The notes under the pieces are model-generated. The model was not told the origin of the DNA. It did no database searches and saw only the letters and a list, made by a program, of their open reading frames with translations. 64,000 nt of DNA from Eriocheir sinensis (lineage: Eukaryota > Arthropoda > Malacostraca > Decapoda > Varunidae). Below, piece by piece: positions 25,473 through 61,605 of the stretch (positions within the stretch are counted from its first letter, which is position 1; the number at the start of each line of letters is the position of its first letter). The stretch is from positions 16,250,456-16,314,455 of the forward strand of contig NC_066512.1 of NCBI RefSeq assembly GCF_024679095.1, in the 5' to 3' direction. Both the position numbers and the translations under genes were made by a program.

Positions 25473-26317
25473 ACATAATGCTGTAAGGAAAGATAAGAAA
25501 AAGGGGAGAGGCGAGTGGGAGGCAAAGGGAAAGGGAAGGAGGAGGACCGTGGCAAAAATGAACTGAGGTGTCTTCCCATAAGAGTGTAAACTTGGTCAAA
25601 CTTGAGGCCAGTCTATGCTCGATTTGGTGCCGCTCCTTAGCCACGCCGGCAAATAAGTAGGCTAAGAAATACGCTGTTGGGCATGACTAATGGAGGCTAT
25701 TTGTCATGCGTTGTGGCGTGACGGCGTGTGTCGACCCTGAGCACCTCGTCTTTGTCCTAGTCCACTGGCAGCGTTGTCTCGGCCCGCCATGACTAGGAGG
25801 CTGCTGGAGGACCTGTGATGGAAGACGGTCGAAAAAAAAGCCCTTCAGGAGAGTTCAGAATTTACATAACCGAGGAGAATGTTTGTGGAGACTCGACATG
25901 CAAAACGACCACAAATTTGGAGGCAGAAAGCAAAAGAGAAGGAGGAGGATTTTATATAGAGAAGAAAATAGAAAGGACAACGTCACATTACTCTGTAAAC
26001 ATGTGCATAGATGAAGAAAGGAAAAAAAACTAATACGTTGTAATAAAATCCTTAACAGTCAAGGAAATTCTCCCCAATCTAGATCTCACAAAAAAAAAAA
26101 AAATATGCAATGCCGAATAAGGGGTGACAGACCTTTTATTTCTCCTCCCTTTCGTCTTCCTCTCTTCTTATATTTTCCCATCTTTCCTATCTCTATCTTC
26201 CCATCTTCTATCTAGCCTACCCTTCCCTTCTGAGTTCTCCCCCCCACCTCCCCCCATTCCCTCTCTTCTTTATTCCATTCACTTCATCCGTCTCTCCAAT
26301 GCCACAAATCATCATCA

Positions 26318-26320
<3 letters not shown>

Positions 26321-26363
<43 letters not shown>
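26321..26363. repeat. (CT)n microsatellite upstream of the untranslated exon
   Basis: Perfect CT; lies 28 bp before the acceptor at 26391. Confidence 0.97.
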
Positions 26364-26366
<3 letters not shown>

Positions 26367-26391
26367 ATGGACGTTTCTTTGCCTTCTACAG

Positions 26392-26471
26392 CAGCAGCCA
26401 GCAGGAGTAGGCGGCGGGTCGCGTGATGGCCCGCGGCACCTCCAGCAGGACAGCACACTAGCGGCGTCGAG
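26392..26471 (+). other. smash: 5' untranslated exon of smash
   Basis: A good acceptor (pyrimidines ending in TTCTACAG) precedes 26392 and a consensus donor (GAG|GTAAGA) follows 26471. Read in the frame that would join the ATG at 26677, the exon has a TGA near 26424, so translation cannot come through from upstream. It also holds an 11-codon upstream ORF, 26426-26461, in a strong context (G at +4). The exon lies just after a (CT)n tract at 26321-26363 that may serve as its polypyrimidine tract. Confidence 0.55.
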
Positions 26472-26490
26472 GTAAGACTGAGACGCCCCA

Positions 26491-26573
26491 GCAGCTCATG
26501 GTAGGCACCTCGAGGCTTGGTGGGGCGCCCCTGCAGCTCATGCCAAGCACCTCGAGGCTTAGTGGGGCGCCAA
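26491..26573. repeat. 42-bp direct tandem duplication just after the untranslated exon's donor
   Basis: GCAGCTCATG begins units at 26491 and 26533; both include CACCTCGAGGCTT and GTGGGGCGCC. Confidence 0.85.
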
Positions 26574-26676
26574 ATTATGCACTGCCCTTCCAGATGATGC
26601 ATACACTTAACTTGCAATAAATAAACGGTGGTGACTTAAGGAAATATGAGAGTTAAATCACACACTGCCCTTCCAG

Positions 26677-50263
<23,587 letters not shown>

Positions 50264-50875
50264 CATCCCCCGGGGTGAGAGGCAGGAGGGAGTGCAGTGT
50301 TATCTGGTGCCAAAAGCTTGAGGCGTGTCACCCACACACGACATGTCACAACCATTATTTTGTACTATTATAAAAGTGTTGTTTTGAGTGTAATTTAACA
50401 TAGAATGCATCTTAGTTGTAGCAACAGTATATATTTTTTGTTATTGTTTTTATGTGGTTCATGTAATATTCTGTGTTGAGTCTGACGGTGTTGTATATTT
50501 GTTGAATAATAACAAATTATGGTATATACAAGTACGACAAAGATTTTTGTAATGTATACAAAGACTAAGTAAGATCTAAGATGCATTAGGTCTTTCTGAG
50601 AGATACACTTTCCTGGTACATAGCTCTATATGTAGGCAGCTAGAAATAAATCCTACTTAACTTATGTATAAAATTATGCACAATCAAATAAAATAAAGAT
50701 CAGTAATCTTGTAAAATATATATATTGTATATATTAGCTATAATCAGTCACTATAGGTAGGATGACAGAAGTGATTTTTTAATATATATATAATACATAT
50801 TAAGGATTCTTTATAAAAGTATCTTGTATATTCAATGAATGTAAGCTTGCAATAAAGCAAGTTCTATTAACCTGT
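50264..50875 (+). other. smash: 3' untranslated region of smash
   Basis: A+T-rich, about 600 nt, with AATAAA at 50645, 50687, 50692 and 50851 and one Pumilio-type UGUAUAUA element (50726-50733). The exact cleavage point cannot be seen; the last signal is followed by GT-rich sequence. Confidence 0.65.
50851..50856 (+). terminator. smash: Poly(A) signal AATAAA
   Basis: AATAAA followed about 20 nt later by the GT-rich TGTTGTTTGTGG, as expected for a downstream element. Earlier AATAAA copies at 50645 and 50687-50697 could give shorter 3' ends. Confidence 0.6.
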
Positions 50876-51056
50876 TGTTTGTGGAACCCTGTGGAAAGAC
50901 TGTGTGACCTCCCCACCACACACTGGATGGGGGCTGTCCTGCTGCAGCTGCTCCTGCGGTTTCTGTTACTGCTGTCATTTTAGTAGTAGTAGTAATAGCA
51001 GGAGCATTGAACCACATCAGGACGGGCGATGTGACTCCAGCGGATGTAGACAGTGT

Positions 51057-51447
<391 letters not shown>

Positions 51448-51479
51448 CAAAAGATGGATAGTGACATAAACCCTTCAAG

Positions 51480-51816
51480 CTGCAGCACACTTTCCGGCCT
51501 GTACGACACTCTTTCCGGGCCTCGGCAGCGCTCCAGACTTCAGCGTGGCAGCGGCAACACACGGCGCGTGGCTGGGGCGGCGCGTGGGTCTATGGACAGT
51601 GGGCGTGGCGAGGCGGGTGAGCACGGCGTTACTGGAGTGGCGAGGCGAGTCAGTGATTGCAGGTGACAGGGATTATCAGGGCCGGTGAGGTGTCGCGGGA
51701 TAGTAAATACTGGCAAGTGTCGTGAAGAAGCCAGTTGCATCGTGGAGTTGCTTGCCTTTGGGAGTTCGAGGCGCGGCGTGAAAAGACCGAACTAGCCCCT
51801 CAGTCCTGCCGCAGAG
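51480..51816 (+). other. GC-rich block ending in a splice donor; candidate first exon of a downstream gene
   Basis: CpG-rich sequence in contrast to its surroundings ends CCGCAGAG|GTGAGTGTG at 51817. A TCAGT initiator-like element lies at 51650-51654. No start codon with a convincing frame was seen, so any exon would be untranslated. Confidence 0.28.
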
Positions 51817-52597
51817 GTGAGTGTGATGGGGTGGGAAGTGTGTGTGTGTGTGTGTGAGGGGTGGGGGGCGGGGGCAGGGAGTGAATCACCAGTCCAGGTT
51901 ACCGACAAAAGTGACAGTCATTCGCTACCTCCATCAATAAGCCAATAACATAACTACCATTCCCACCCCCCGCCCCCCAACGAACACCACTTGTACTTTT
52001 GTGACTGTTTGGGGGAAAGAGGAAGGAGCCAACATTCAAAACACCAACCTGCGACCTGCGTAGGAAGTTCTGTCTGCATTGTTATCTCTGAGCCACTGGT
52101 TGTTTGTTATATATTGAGGAGGGAGGCAGGTGCACAGGTACGGGGTTATAAAGTTGGGGGCATAGGATAGAGCTACACGTGGCCTCGGTGCTGATCTCCG
52201 TCTCAATGGCCCATGAGTCTGTGATAGGTAAACAAAGGAAGTGACATCCGGGTCACCTCAATTCACCTTCCTCAGGTTTCCCCAGATACCCATTTATTGA
52301 CCAACCCGAAAGAGTGGAGGAAGTATTGCTGAGTAGGCCGCGCGTAGGCTACCCAAGCGGATTCGTAGATAGGCGTGCTAACCCTTACAATACGGAGTTA
52401 TAAGGCGTTGGCTCCTTATATATTATTTTTAGGGGGAAAGTCCGGGCGTCATGTACTGTTTGGCAGGGAGAGGGACGTGAGGGGTGACCTTTTATTGTTT
52501 TGTGGGGGGAAAGTGGGGGTGATGCTTATCAATGGGAGAAGTGGGGAACATTTATTGTTTTTTTAAGAAGGGAATGGTTGGATAGGATTATTTGTGC

Positions 52598-52618
52598 GCG
52601 GGGGGGGGGGGGGGGGGG
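52598..52618. repeat. Poly-G run
   Basis: About 20 uninterrupted G after TTGTGCGC. Confidence 0.95.
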
Positions 52619-52622
52619 TGTA

Positions 52623-52740
52623 TACGTTGAGAGTCGGGAGAAGTGGGAGAGGGAGGGCAAGGGGGGTGGACATGGCAGTGTTTAGTAGAAGGAAGACTTT
52701 GTAGTTAAGTGATTCTGAAACCCATGCTGTGTATGTGTGT
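52623..52740. repeat. Local duplication, copy 1
   Basis: TACGTTGAGAGTCGGGAGAA through GTTAAGTGATTCTGAAACCC to ATGCTGTG and a TG/GGTG repeat. Partner at 53877. Confidence 0.8.
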
Positions 52741-53053
52741 GTGGGTGGGTGGGCGGGTGGGTGTGTACGAGGGATTCACTCTTTCGCTGCGGAACGAGGA
52801 GTTGCAATCGAAGCACCCAGCCGAGCCCCGACGCATGCAGCGGCTCGCCCCTCGGCCGCCGTGGTTGCTGCAGGTTAGCCGCCCGGCCGTACCTGCAGGC
52901 CTGGGTCAATAGTTAGTTACTTAGGACAGCGGTGCCTCGGTGCTGGCCCGGCAACTGTAGGACTATCAAGAGTTATTACTTAATTGATAACTGCCATTGT
53001 CTTTATTGCCCTAACATAATACGTGAATGGCACACAAGGGTAGAGGTGTATGC

Positions 53054-53054
<1 letters not shown>

Positions 53055-53089
<35 letters not shown>
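53055..53089. repeat. (TG)n microsatellite
   Basis: Perfect TG. Confidence 0.97.
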
Positions 53090-53090
<1 letters not shown>

Positions 53091-53540
53091 CGAGAAGCCC
53101 TTTTTTTGCTGTATCAGGTAGCTACGATGTTCGCAGACTCGACAGCAACAAATAAAAACTTCATAATCATCTCGTTACTCATGAGCAAATGGGTTGTTAC
53201 AAAGGATAGGTTTCATGTGGTACAACTGTCACTCATAAAAAAAATCATGGAAACTAAGACGAACACTTAAATATTTGCCACAGTTATAAAGTTTGTTAGG
53301 TGTCGTTTCTCATCATCAGGTGTAAGCACGTCGTAGATATACTGACAACCGACGAGAGTAGCAGTGCGTCACTACCTCGAGTGCAGTGCGTCGAGGCCTG
53401 GCGGATGGCTTTTGGGGAAGGGACAGCCAAGTATGTGTACTGTTTCCGGAGAGCGGATGAAAGGAGGCAAAGGAATCCCCAGCCATGAGGTTAACGCACT
53501 GTCATTTCCTTTCATCATAATTACTAGATACCTAGTTGAA

Positions 53541-53603
<63 letters not shown>

Positions 53604-53609
53604 TTTTTT

Positions 53610-53664
<55 letters not shown>
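53541..53664. repeat. Compound (TA)n / (TG)n microsatellite
   Basis: (TA)n 53541-53600, a T-run, then (TG)n 53617-53664. Confidence 0.98.
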
Positions 53665-53665
<1 letters not shown>

Positions 53666-53876
53666 GTTTCCGGAGATTGAGGGCAGGGAGGCAAGGGAAT
53701 CTAGTCGAGGTTAAGCTCATGATGATATTGATATTTATGTAAAGTGTATTATACTTCCACATGCAGCGCTGTTAAAAAATAATCTCTTGTTCTCTTTGAT
53801 TTCGATCGTATTCCTCTACCAGGTCTACCATAGTCCTATTGTAGCACCCCCATGGTGAGGTCTAGCTACGTTGAGA

Positions 53877-53967
53877 GCCGGGGAAGTGGGAGGGGTAAGA
53901 CAAGGGGGATCGACATAGTAGTGTTCAGTAGGAGGAAGACTTTAGTTAAGTGATTATGAAAACCATG

Positions 53968-54010
<43 letters not shown>
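53877..54010. repeat. Local duplication, copy 2, with (TG)n and CGCGCG
   Basis: TACGTTGAGAGCCGGGGAAG through GTTAAGTGATTATGAAAACC to ATGCTGTG, then a long (TG)n, then CGCGCGCG and a G-run. A GCGGAACGAGG element also recurs downstream of both copies (52790 and 54339). Confidence 0.8.
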
Positions 54011-54781
54011 GGGGTTGGGGGTGGGGGGGGGGGGCTGTGTTAAAATCCGGTCTGGGCAGTCGGAGCGCAGCCCATGCACCCATCTCTTCATCCTTCCTTT
54101 CCGGTTGGTCGATAAATTGGTATCTAAGGAAACCTGGGGAAGGCCAACTGTGGTAACTCACTCGGATGCCACAGCCACAAGCTCAAGGGTCAATGTGACG
54201 AAGATGAGCGCCGAGGCTACGCGCAACTTTAGTGTATGCCTCCGACGTTATCTCTCTCTCTCATAACGTGCTCCACCTCAATATCGTTACGGAGGTCTGA
54301 TAGTTGGATATCTTTTGAGGTTTTGACAAGTTTCACTGCGGAACGAGGTGCAGCGTGAAGCGTCGTAGATTCTTACTGCAGGCAATAAATAGAATCATCT
54401 GATCAAGAGCCCATCACTCGTATTTTTCTGTGAACTGCGCCAGGGGTGATATCGTACGTCTGGCTGCGATAAATCAGCCGCCAACTGTACTTATCATTTT
54501 TATTATTATTGTTGTTGTTGTTGTTCTTGTTCTTATTCTTGTTCTTCGTATCAGCGTAGTCATCGGTTACTTTGTACAGATCTCTTCTAATCACTCGTTC
54601 ACCTGATTCGTTCTTTGGTAACGTCATCGGAAGAAGTCTATTGCAAATTCATTGATGCTCGTTTCATCTTTCTTTCCTCTTTTCAAAAACAAATATTTAT
54701 CCTTCATCATGCTTTGGACTTACAAACTAATGACCGCAGAAAAATAAATGTGTTGCTGTGTGTAGCGAGGCCCGGCTGGCT

Positions 54782-54979
<198 letters not shown>

Positions 54980-57660
54980 TCCTTTTTTTCAGGGTTTTCG
55001 CTCGGCTCCGGAAGGCACTGAATTCAGAACTGGGTTGTTTTTATTTTTAGTTCCGAGTTTCCTGCATTTTTCCCGTTGACGTGTGTGATCGTAAAGCGGG
55101 ACACAGATGTAGGTTGTCCGCGGAACACGTTACCGACGAAACTATTCCGCGCAATTTCGGGAAGTGGCGGCGCCTTAAAGAGTAACGCTTTTAAGGATGC
55201 GTTTTTTATTTTCCAGGCAACATCATCACTTTTATAATATTCACGGAGGTTAGGAAATCGATGACTCCAGCACCTGGGTGAGGCAGGTCCGTCACGCGCC
55301 GCCCACAGTGTAATAAAGCCCATGGAGGCGAGCTGCATTGATTCTGCGATATTTTGCTGGATGTCGGCCACTAATTTTTGGTTCCCATGATGCACCGGGG
55401 CCGAGTGGAGCAGAACAAAGCCCAACCAACGCCAGGTACAAATGTCTGGCTGCAAGTGTGAGCTGCATGTATAACCACCTCATAACTAAAACTAAGTAAA
55501 AACAGTTAAAAAAAAAACTCTGGATCACAACTGACGATCGAAAGTTGATATTGGAAAGGATGGAAATGTTGTAAACTGGATGCGTGCCGCGCTGGAAAAA
55601 AAGGAAAAATGGTAAAAAAATCTGTTTTGAATGCGTGTATTACGGAGCGGAGGGTGAGCTGGGCAGTGCAAAAAAATGTGAGTGGGGGGAGAGGGGGGGA
55701 TGAGGCTACCGGGATGGACGTGGAAAAAATAGTGAAGACCAGTAAACAATAATAAAGAGGAGAATACCCAGAGTGCGTCAGAACGGCATTGACGAGCCGG
55801 CTAATTCGACTGTCAGCGGCAGATGGATGCTGCTGCCCCATGCTGAGTGCCGCACGTGCTGGCCGCAGTGTGTTTGTGTGTGGGCGGTGCTGTGCTGCCA
55901 CCATGCTGGGCTTTCGTGCCGCGCTCTTGCGCCCTCATGGAGGAACGATACACTGGGGGAAAAACAGACTGAAGGAAGTGATGGCAGCTTGTCAAAGTTT
56001 TGTTGCTGAATGCAGCGGATGTACGTATTTTTCTTCCTCTTTGATATTTAGACCTCGGCCTGCATCACAAGTACACTATATACACAATTGCACCGCCCTC
56101 CCTGCTGTGTGGCTATATTTTCTTCCTCGGATTCATGAATAAAGGTAACGACACTCAGCACGGACCAGCCTGCATGGCCGAGCCTGCACATGCACCCTGG
56201 GCACCGCGGAGCACTGTTCTTGACGAATGTGTTGTGCCACGCCGAAATGGCAGGCCAATGCGCGGGGCCAATGGGGAGGTTGTGCACACTGTTGTTGGCC
56301 TCGACGATTGGCAATCCGCGGCCTGTTGGGGGTCACGGGACCTGCGAGATGAAACCATTTGTATCCGACCCCGACGAAGGTGGATATTACTTGTCAGGGT
56401 CAGCCAGGATGGATGGCCGCTGTCACGGAGAGCCGCTCCCCAGTGTGATTATAAAGTTGTTATTGTTAGGCTATCCATTAGGCTCAAGTTGATATAAATC
56501 ATTATTACTGTGAATGATTACTTGTCAACCTGAGCTTTTTGTTGTTGTTACAACCATAAATTATTACTGTCGGTAATCTGCTTAGCTGTGTCAGAAGTAT
56601 TAGTGATAGGATTATGAGCTCATAATGATGCATGCTAAATAGTCAGGAAATCTGTTTGGTTTAGAATTCATTGAATACATCACTCAGCTGGCCATCGTGC
56701 TCGTCTGGCCAGCTAAAGGTAATCTCAGGACGTAAATGTAAAGGACACAGTTCGCCCACCCTCGGCCGGCCAAGCGGCGGGGTCAATACAACAAGGGTCT
56801 GCACTTTACACTCACGCACGCTAGTCGTGCCACGCTATGGACACTGCCTTGTTAGCGAGATGTGGCACTCTAGCAAGCAATGGACCGCACTGCTATTAAA
56901 ACAATAACAGGTAACAACACCACGACTAAAAGTTGTGATGAGTGGAAGTGCCGCTCCGTGTCCATAGAGTTGCTACGTCGGGCTCGCCCACGGTACAGCG
57001 AGCAAAGTGATTATAGTGACCAAGTCCTCTCCTTTTCCTGTGTTTTCCCAGCGCCGTGATATATGCATGTGGTCCATCCCGCCACGTTTACCTTTGATTC
57101 ATATTCCATTTGCGACAGAATGGCGGGCGGGCTCCGCTGTGCCGTGCCGTGCCGTGCCCGCATGAAAACTGATGGGGCGTCAATAGAAGTAAATTTAGCC
57201 GTTTGACATTCATTATCCTGCAAAATGTAAGCACGTGACAGTAATTTGCACGAAGCGCCCACGTCCTGCTGGCCGACGGACGTAGGGGAGGTGGGGGGGG
57301 GGTCGTCTGAACCTGTCCGATGTGCGTGCCGACGAACATACGGACAATCGAACAGACGGGCAAACGGACAGGCGGATAAATGGACAAACAAACTAGTGGA
57401 CTGAGGGATGAACGGACGAAATAGCAGACTAGCGAACCCGGCGCCACACCACAATCCCATCACACTAACAGCGCGCACCTCAGAGACCCGAAACCGTGAC
57501 CAGACCCGACAATATTTACACCGAGTTCCTCCCATTCAAGACATAACGATATTACCTCCACGCCGGCACGTCTGAGGGAGGCAACCCACCCACGTGACCG
57601 CCCTGATACTCTTGACAGGGCCGCGAAGACCACAGTTTACAGCCCACCGTCCACCCACAG
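54980..57660. other. Mostly unique sequence without a supported gene
   Basis: Contains frames up to 174 codons (e.g. 56135-56497 on +, 57011-57535 on -), often overlapping on both strands and without recognisable domains. 57300-57420 is a decayed GGACAAAC-type repeat. Nothing here supports a gene by itself. Confidence 0.5.
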
Positions 57661-57779
57661 CATCCAGCACCCTCTCTCTCTCTCTCCCTCTCTCCTTCCC
57701 TCTCTTTCTGTCTCTCTCTAGGCCAATCCAGGAGGAGAAAGGATGGGAAAAAAATATAAAAAGGAAATACAAGCAAAAA

Positions 57780-58640
57780 GGGAAGGGAATGTAAAGTAAT
57801 ATCAAAGGAAGGAGACGAAGGGAAGGGTAGATGTTCAGAAAGGAATAGAAATAAAACTATGAAAAGGTGAATGCAAGGGGATATGAAGGTAAAATTTGTA
57901 AGAGAAAAAAAATCTATAGGAAGGGAGATAGAGGGAAATTAATATAAAGGAAGAGAAAACTGGAAGCAAAATGAATTAAAGGAAGAAGTGGAGAAGGAAA
58001 TGAAGGAAGGGTTACACGGGAAGGAAAAGGGGAAGAGAGAATAGAAAGGAACAGAGGGAAGGTAATAAACAAAGTAGGAGGGGAAAGAATGTGGAAGGCA
58101 AGCAAGCAAGAGAGGGAAAGTAGGCTATTAAAAGAAAGAAATGGAGGAGAAAGTTTAGGAAGGAATATAAAGGAAGAAAAGGGAAAGAGAATAGAAAGGA
58201 AAGGAAAAATAAGAAAGAATAGGTGAAGGTAAATGAAAAGAAAACAAGGAATAGAGGAAAGTTAAAGAAGGGTATAAAGAAGAAAGGAAAAAAAATAGGA
58301 GGGAATGGAAAATGAAAAGAGGGAGGAAAATATAGGAATGGAGATAGAGTAAACTTGATAAAGAGGAAGAAAGAAAAGGGGGAAAGTGAATACAGATAAA
58401 GAAAATTAAGGAATGGGAGAGGAAATTAAGGAGGAAGCAATGGAATGGAATAGAAGGTAAAGTAAAAAGAGTAAGAGGGAAGGGAAAAAAAAAGCAAGGA
58501 TGAAGGAGAGGGAAAGTGGGCGGTGAGGAGACTGGTACAGAAAAAGATGGAAGAGAAAGTCAAGGAAAGGATAGAAAGGAAAGAAATAGAAAAGGTGGAA
58601 GGAAATGAAAAGACAGCAAGGACGAAGGAGAGGGAGAGTG
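57780..58640. repeat. Purine-rich minisatellite, about 0.85 kb
   Basis: Decayed GGAAGGAAAGAAATAGGGAAA-like repeats with almost no pyrimidines on the + strand. Confidence 0.8.
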
Positions 58641-58944
58641 GACGGTGTGAAGAGGAGGAGGAGGAGGACGAGGCTGCTGCTGGAGGTGGACTTTGAGATG
58701 CAAATTCTCCATCGCGTCTCCGTCGAGTTTAATTCACTGTCGAAACTGACGAGGAGCTTCTTCCATTGTGAAACTTTTGACGGCCGGGGAAGAAGTGGCG
58801 AAAGTTGAAAGATTAGAAAGAAAATATGGAGTAACGAGAGCGTCTAGGAAAAGTTTGAGATTAAAAGAGGAGGAGCAGGAGGAGGAGGAGGAGGAGGAAG
58901 GATAACAAGCGTCCAGGAAGTGATGGGATCGTTGTGCATCACCA

Positions 58945-59100
58945 GAATCGCCACCACCATCACCATTATCACCACCACCACCACCACCATCACCATTATC
59001 ATCACCACCACCATCACCACCACCATCACCACCACCACCATCACCATCATCATCATCACCACCACCATCACCACCACCACCACTGTTATCATCACCATAT
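58945..59100. repeat. CAC/ATC triplet array
   Basis: CACCACCATCACCATTATC-type triplets; gives a polyhistidine frame on + and a Met/Val frame on -, both artefacts. Confidence 0.95.
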
Positions 59101-59249
59101 ACTTACCCTGGCAGCTTCATCATCACCACCTTGCTCATCACCACCTACCTCTCTTTACCTTTGCTAATAATACAAAACTTTCCCCTGCAACACCAGCAAC
59201 ACCAACACTTCCTGCTCCAACACCCTCCTCTACCACACCTCGCCGTCAC

Positions 59250-59544
59250 TGCCTCCTCCTCCTCCACCTCCTCCTCCTCCTCCTCCTCCTCCTTCCCCAC
59301 ACCTGCCTGCACTGCGGTCGACTGCTTGCGGATGTGGCGAGGCAGTGACTTCATCTCGAAACACACGGTTGGAATGGAGCCACCACTCACCTGCTTCCTC
59401 CTCCTCCTCCTCCTCCTCCTCCACCTCCTCATCTCCTTCCACCATCTGCCTACACCACCAAAACCACCACTATGCACCATCTCCCAATCCTCCTCCTCCT
59501 CCTCCTCCTCCTCCTCCTCCTCCTCCTCCTCCTCCTCCTCCTCC
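59250..59544. repeat. Three (TCC)n arrays
   Basis: TCC triplets at 59250-59294, 59396-59432 and 59488-59544. Confidence 0.96.
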
Positions 59545-59628
59545 TTAACTTAGTCACCTCTAATTCCATCTCGTTCGTGAGTCTGACACCCTCGGATAGG
59601 AACCGTGCGCGCGTGTGTGTGTGTGTGT

Positions 59629-59632
<4 letters not shown>

Positions 59633-59696
<64 letters not shown>
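59633..59696. repeat. (GA)n microsatellite
   Basis: Perfect GA, preceded by CGCGCG and a short TG run. Confidence 0.98.
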
Positions 59697-59702
<6 letters not shown>

Positions 59703-60164
59703 GACAGACAGCGGGGCGTTCGTTTTAATGGTGAGAGAAAGAGGGAGGTGATGGTGGTGCATGGGGAAGGAGGGAGATGGAGGAGGAAGGGAGAGAGATC
59801 GGAGGGGGGGGAGAGGGGCAGTAGGAGGGAAGGGAGAGAGGAGGTGAGGGAGGGATCGTGACAGCAATGGAAAGGGAATCCAGACAGAAAGCTGGAATGA
59901 ACGTGGGGAGGATTGCATGCGAATAGTGACATTACGCAGGAGGAATGGAAGAGAGAAAGGGAGAGAAGAGGAAGAACGACGCGGCGGGATGAGCGAAAAG
60001 TGCATGCATGGATTGGCCGACACGCGATGAAAGGGAAACAAAGAACGAAGGAAAAAAAAAAAAAGGGAATTAAAACGTAAAAGAAAAACGAAACAAAACG
60101 TTGAAAAATAAAGAAAATAGGGAAATTGAACGTAGAAAAAAGGGAAATAATGAATAGACTGAGG

Positions 60165-60537
60165 CAGAGGTTCTCAATCTTTTTTCAGTGATGGCACCCT
60201 GAACTTGTATGAACTTGTATGAACTTGTTTTTCACCCCCCCCCCCCCTCTTCACATGAATTAACTTCTTATACACAATTGTAGCCTACCTGTTTAAATTA
60301 CTTTAATCGATGAATTAAAATTATTATCCATACTCAAACCAAAATTAACATACGGTACAGTACATGCCCAAGCAGAACTCGTCAGTCGAATTAGATTAAC
60401 TTAAGAGTTATCAATACAGACTAACATAAAAAAGAAGAAAAAAAAGAATGATTCAAAATTCATGCTGGTCGTGTGGCACCCCTAGGCACTATCCGTGGCA
60501 CCCCAGGGTGCCGCGGCACCCAGTTTGAAAACCTCTG
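60165..60537. mobile_element. hAT-like non-autonomous inverted-repeat element, 373 bp
   Basis: Left end CAGAGGTTCTCAATCTTTTT and right end AGTTTGAAAACCTCTG are inverted repeats of the CAGNGGTTCTCAAACT type known from hAT elements. Subterminal GGCACCC also occurs inverted near the right end. The interior has a short TGAACTTGTA tandem and a C-run, with no coding. A clear 8-bp target duplication was not seen. Confidence 0.7.
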
Positions 60538-60890
60538 GGCCGCCTCAAATAGAGAAAAAAGAATTTAAGAAGAAAAGCGAAATAAGAACATAGAAAAAAA
60601 ACAAGGAAACAAGGAAAGTAGAAGAAAACGGAGATAAAGAACGCAGAAAGAAAGGGGAACAAGTAGCGCAGAAGAAAAGGTTAACAAAGAACCTAGAAAA
60701 AAAGGAAATAACTTAGAAGAAAAGGAAAATAAAAACTTGTGAAAAAGGGGAAATGAAAACAGAAAAAGAGGGAAATAAGAACGTAGGAAAAAGGAATATA
60801 ATATAAAGAACGTAGAAGAAAACAAAACCTTAAATTGTAAAGTCCAACGAGCGAAGAAAACGAAGAAAAAAACTGGAAAAGCGGATGGGA
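60538..60890. repeat. Purine-rich minisatellite
   Basis: Decayed AGAACGTAGAAAAAAAGG units of about 28-30 bp right after the hAT-like element. Confidence 0.75.
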
Positions 60891-60906
60891 AAATTATGAA
60901 TCTTGA

Positions 60907-60907
<1 letters not shown>

Positions 60908-60976
<69 letters not shown>

Positions 60977-61106
60977 AAGGGAATTGAGTCTGAATGAGAG
61001 GAAGGGAGGTATAGGGGAAGGGGAGAGAAGCGGGGAGGTAAAGAGGGATTTGATGAGAGAAATTAGATGTGTGAAGGGAGAGAAAACTGTAATCAGGAGA
61101 GAGAGT

Positions 61107-61150
<44 letters not shown>
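60908..61150. repeat. Two (GA)n arrays
   Basis: (GA)n 60908-60973 and 61111-61150. Confidence 0.97.
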
Positions 61151-61154
<4 letters not shown>

Positions 61155-61533
61155 TTGTGGATCTTTTATACATTCTTCCTTTTCGTCGTCGTGTTTCTCC
61201 TCCTTTTGCTCATCTTCTTCTTCTTCCTGCTTCACCTTTCACTGCGCTTTGTCGCCGAGTCTTCTCAAAAATCACATCAGTCAATCAGTCAATATGTCCT
61301 TTTCTTCCTCCTTCTCCTCTTCCTCCTCCCCCTCCTTCCTCCTCCACTTCCACTTCCACTTCGCTCTCCTTCTCCTCCTCTGCCAACTCCACTTTTTCAA
61401 TACATATTTTCTTTCTTCTTTTTCTTCTACTTCTTTTTCTTCTTCTTCTCCTTCTCGTCTGACCTCCGCTGAAGAAGACCCTCAGTCGCTGCAACGATAT
61501 TTCTATGCGAACAATGAAGCACCTCACTTGAGA

Positions 61534-61539
<6 letters not shown>

Positions 61540-61601
<62 letters not shown>
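61540..61601. repeat. (CA)n microsatellite
   Basis: Perfect CA after CGCGCG. Confidence 0.98.

Positions 61602-61605
<4 letters not shown>

Noticed and set aside
56135..56497. 120-codon frame on the + strand
   Set aside because: No recognisable domain, overlapped by equally long minus-strand frames in GC-rich DNA, and no splice context.
58920..59348. Polyhistidine and poly-Thr frames
   Set aside because: CAC/ATC triplet repeat; no flanking coding sequence.
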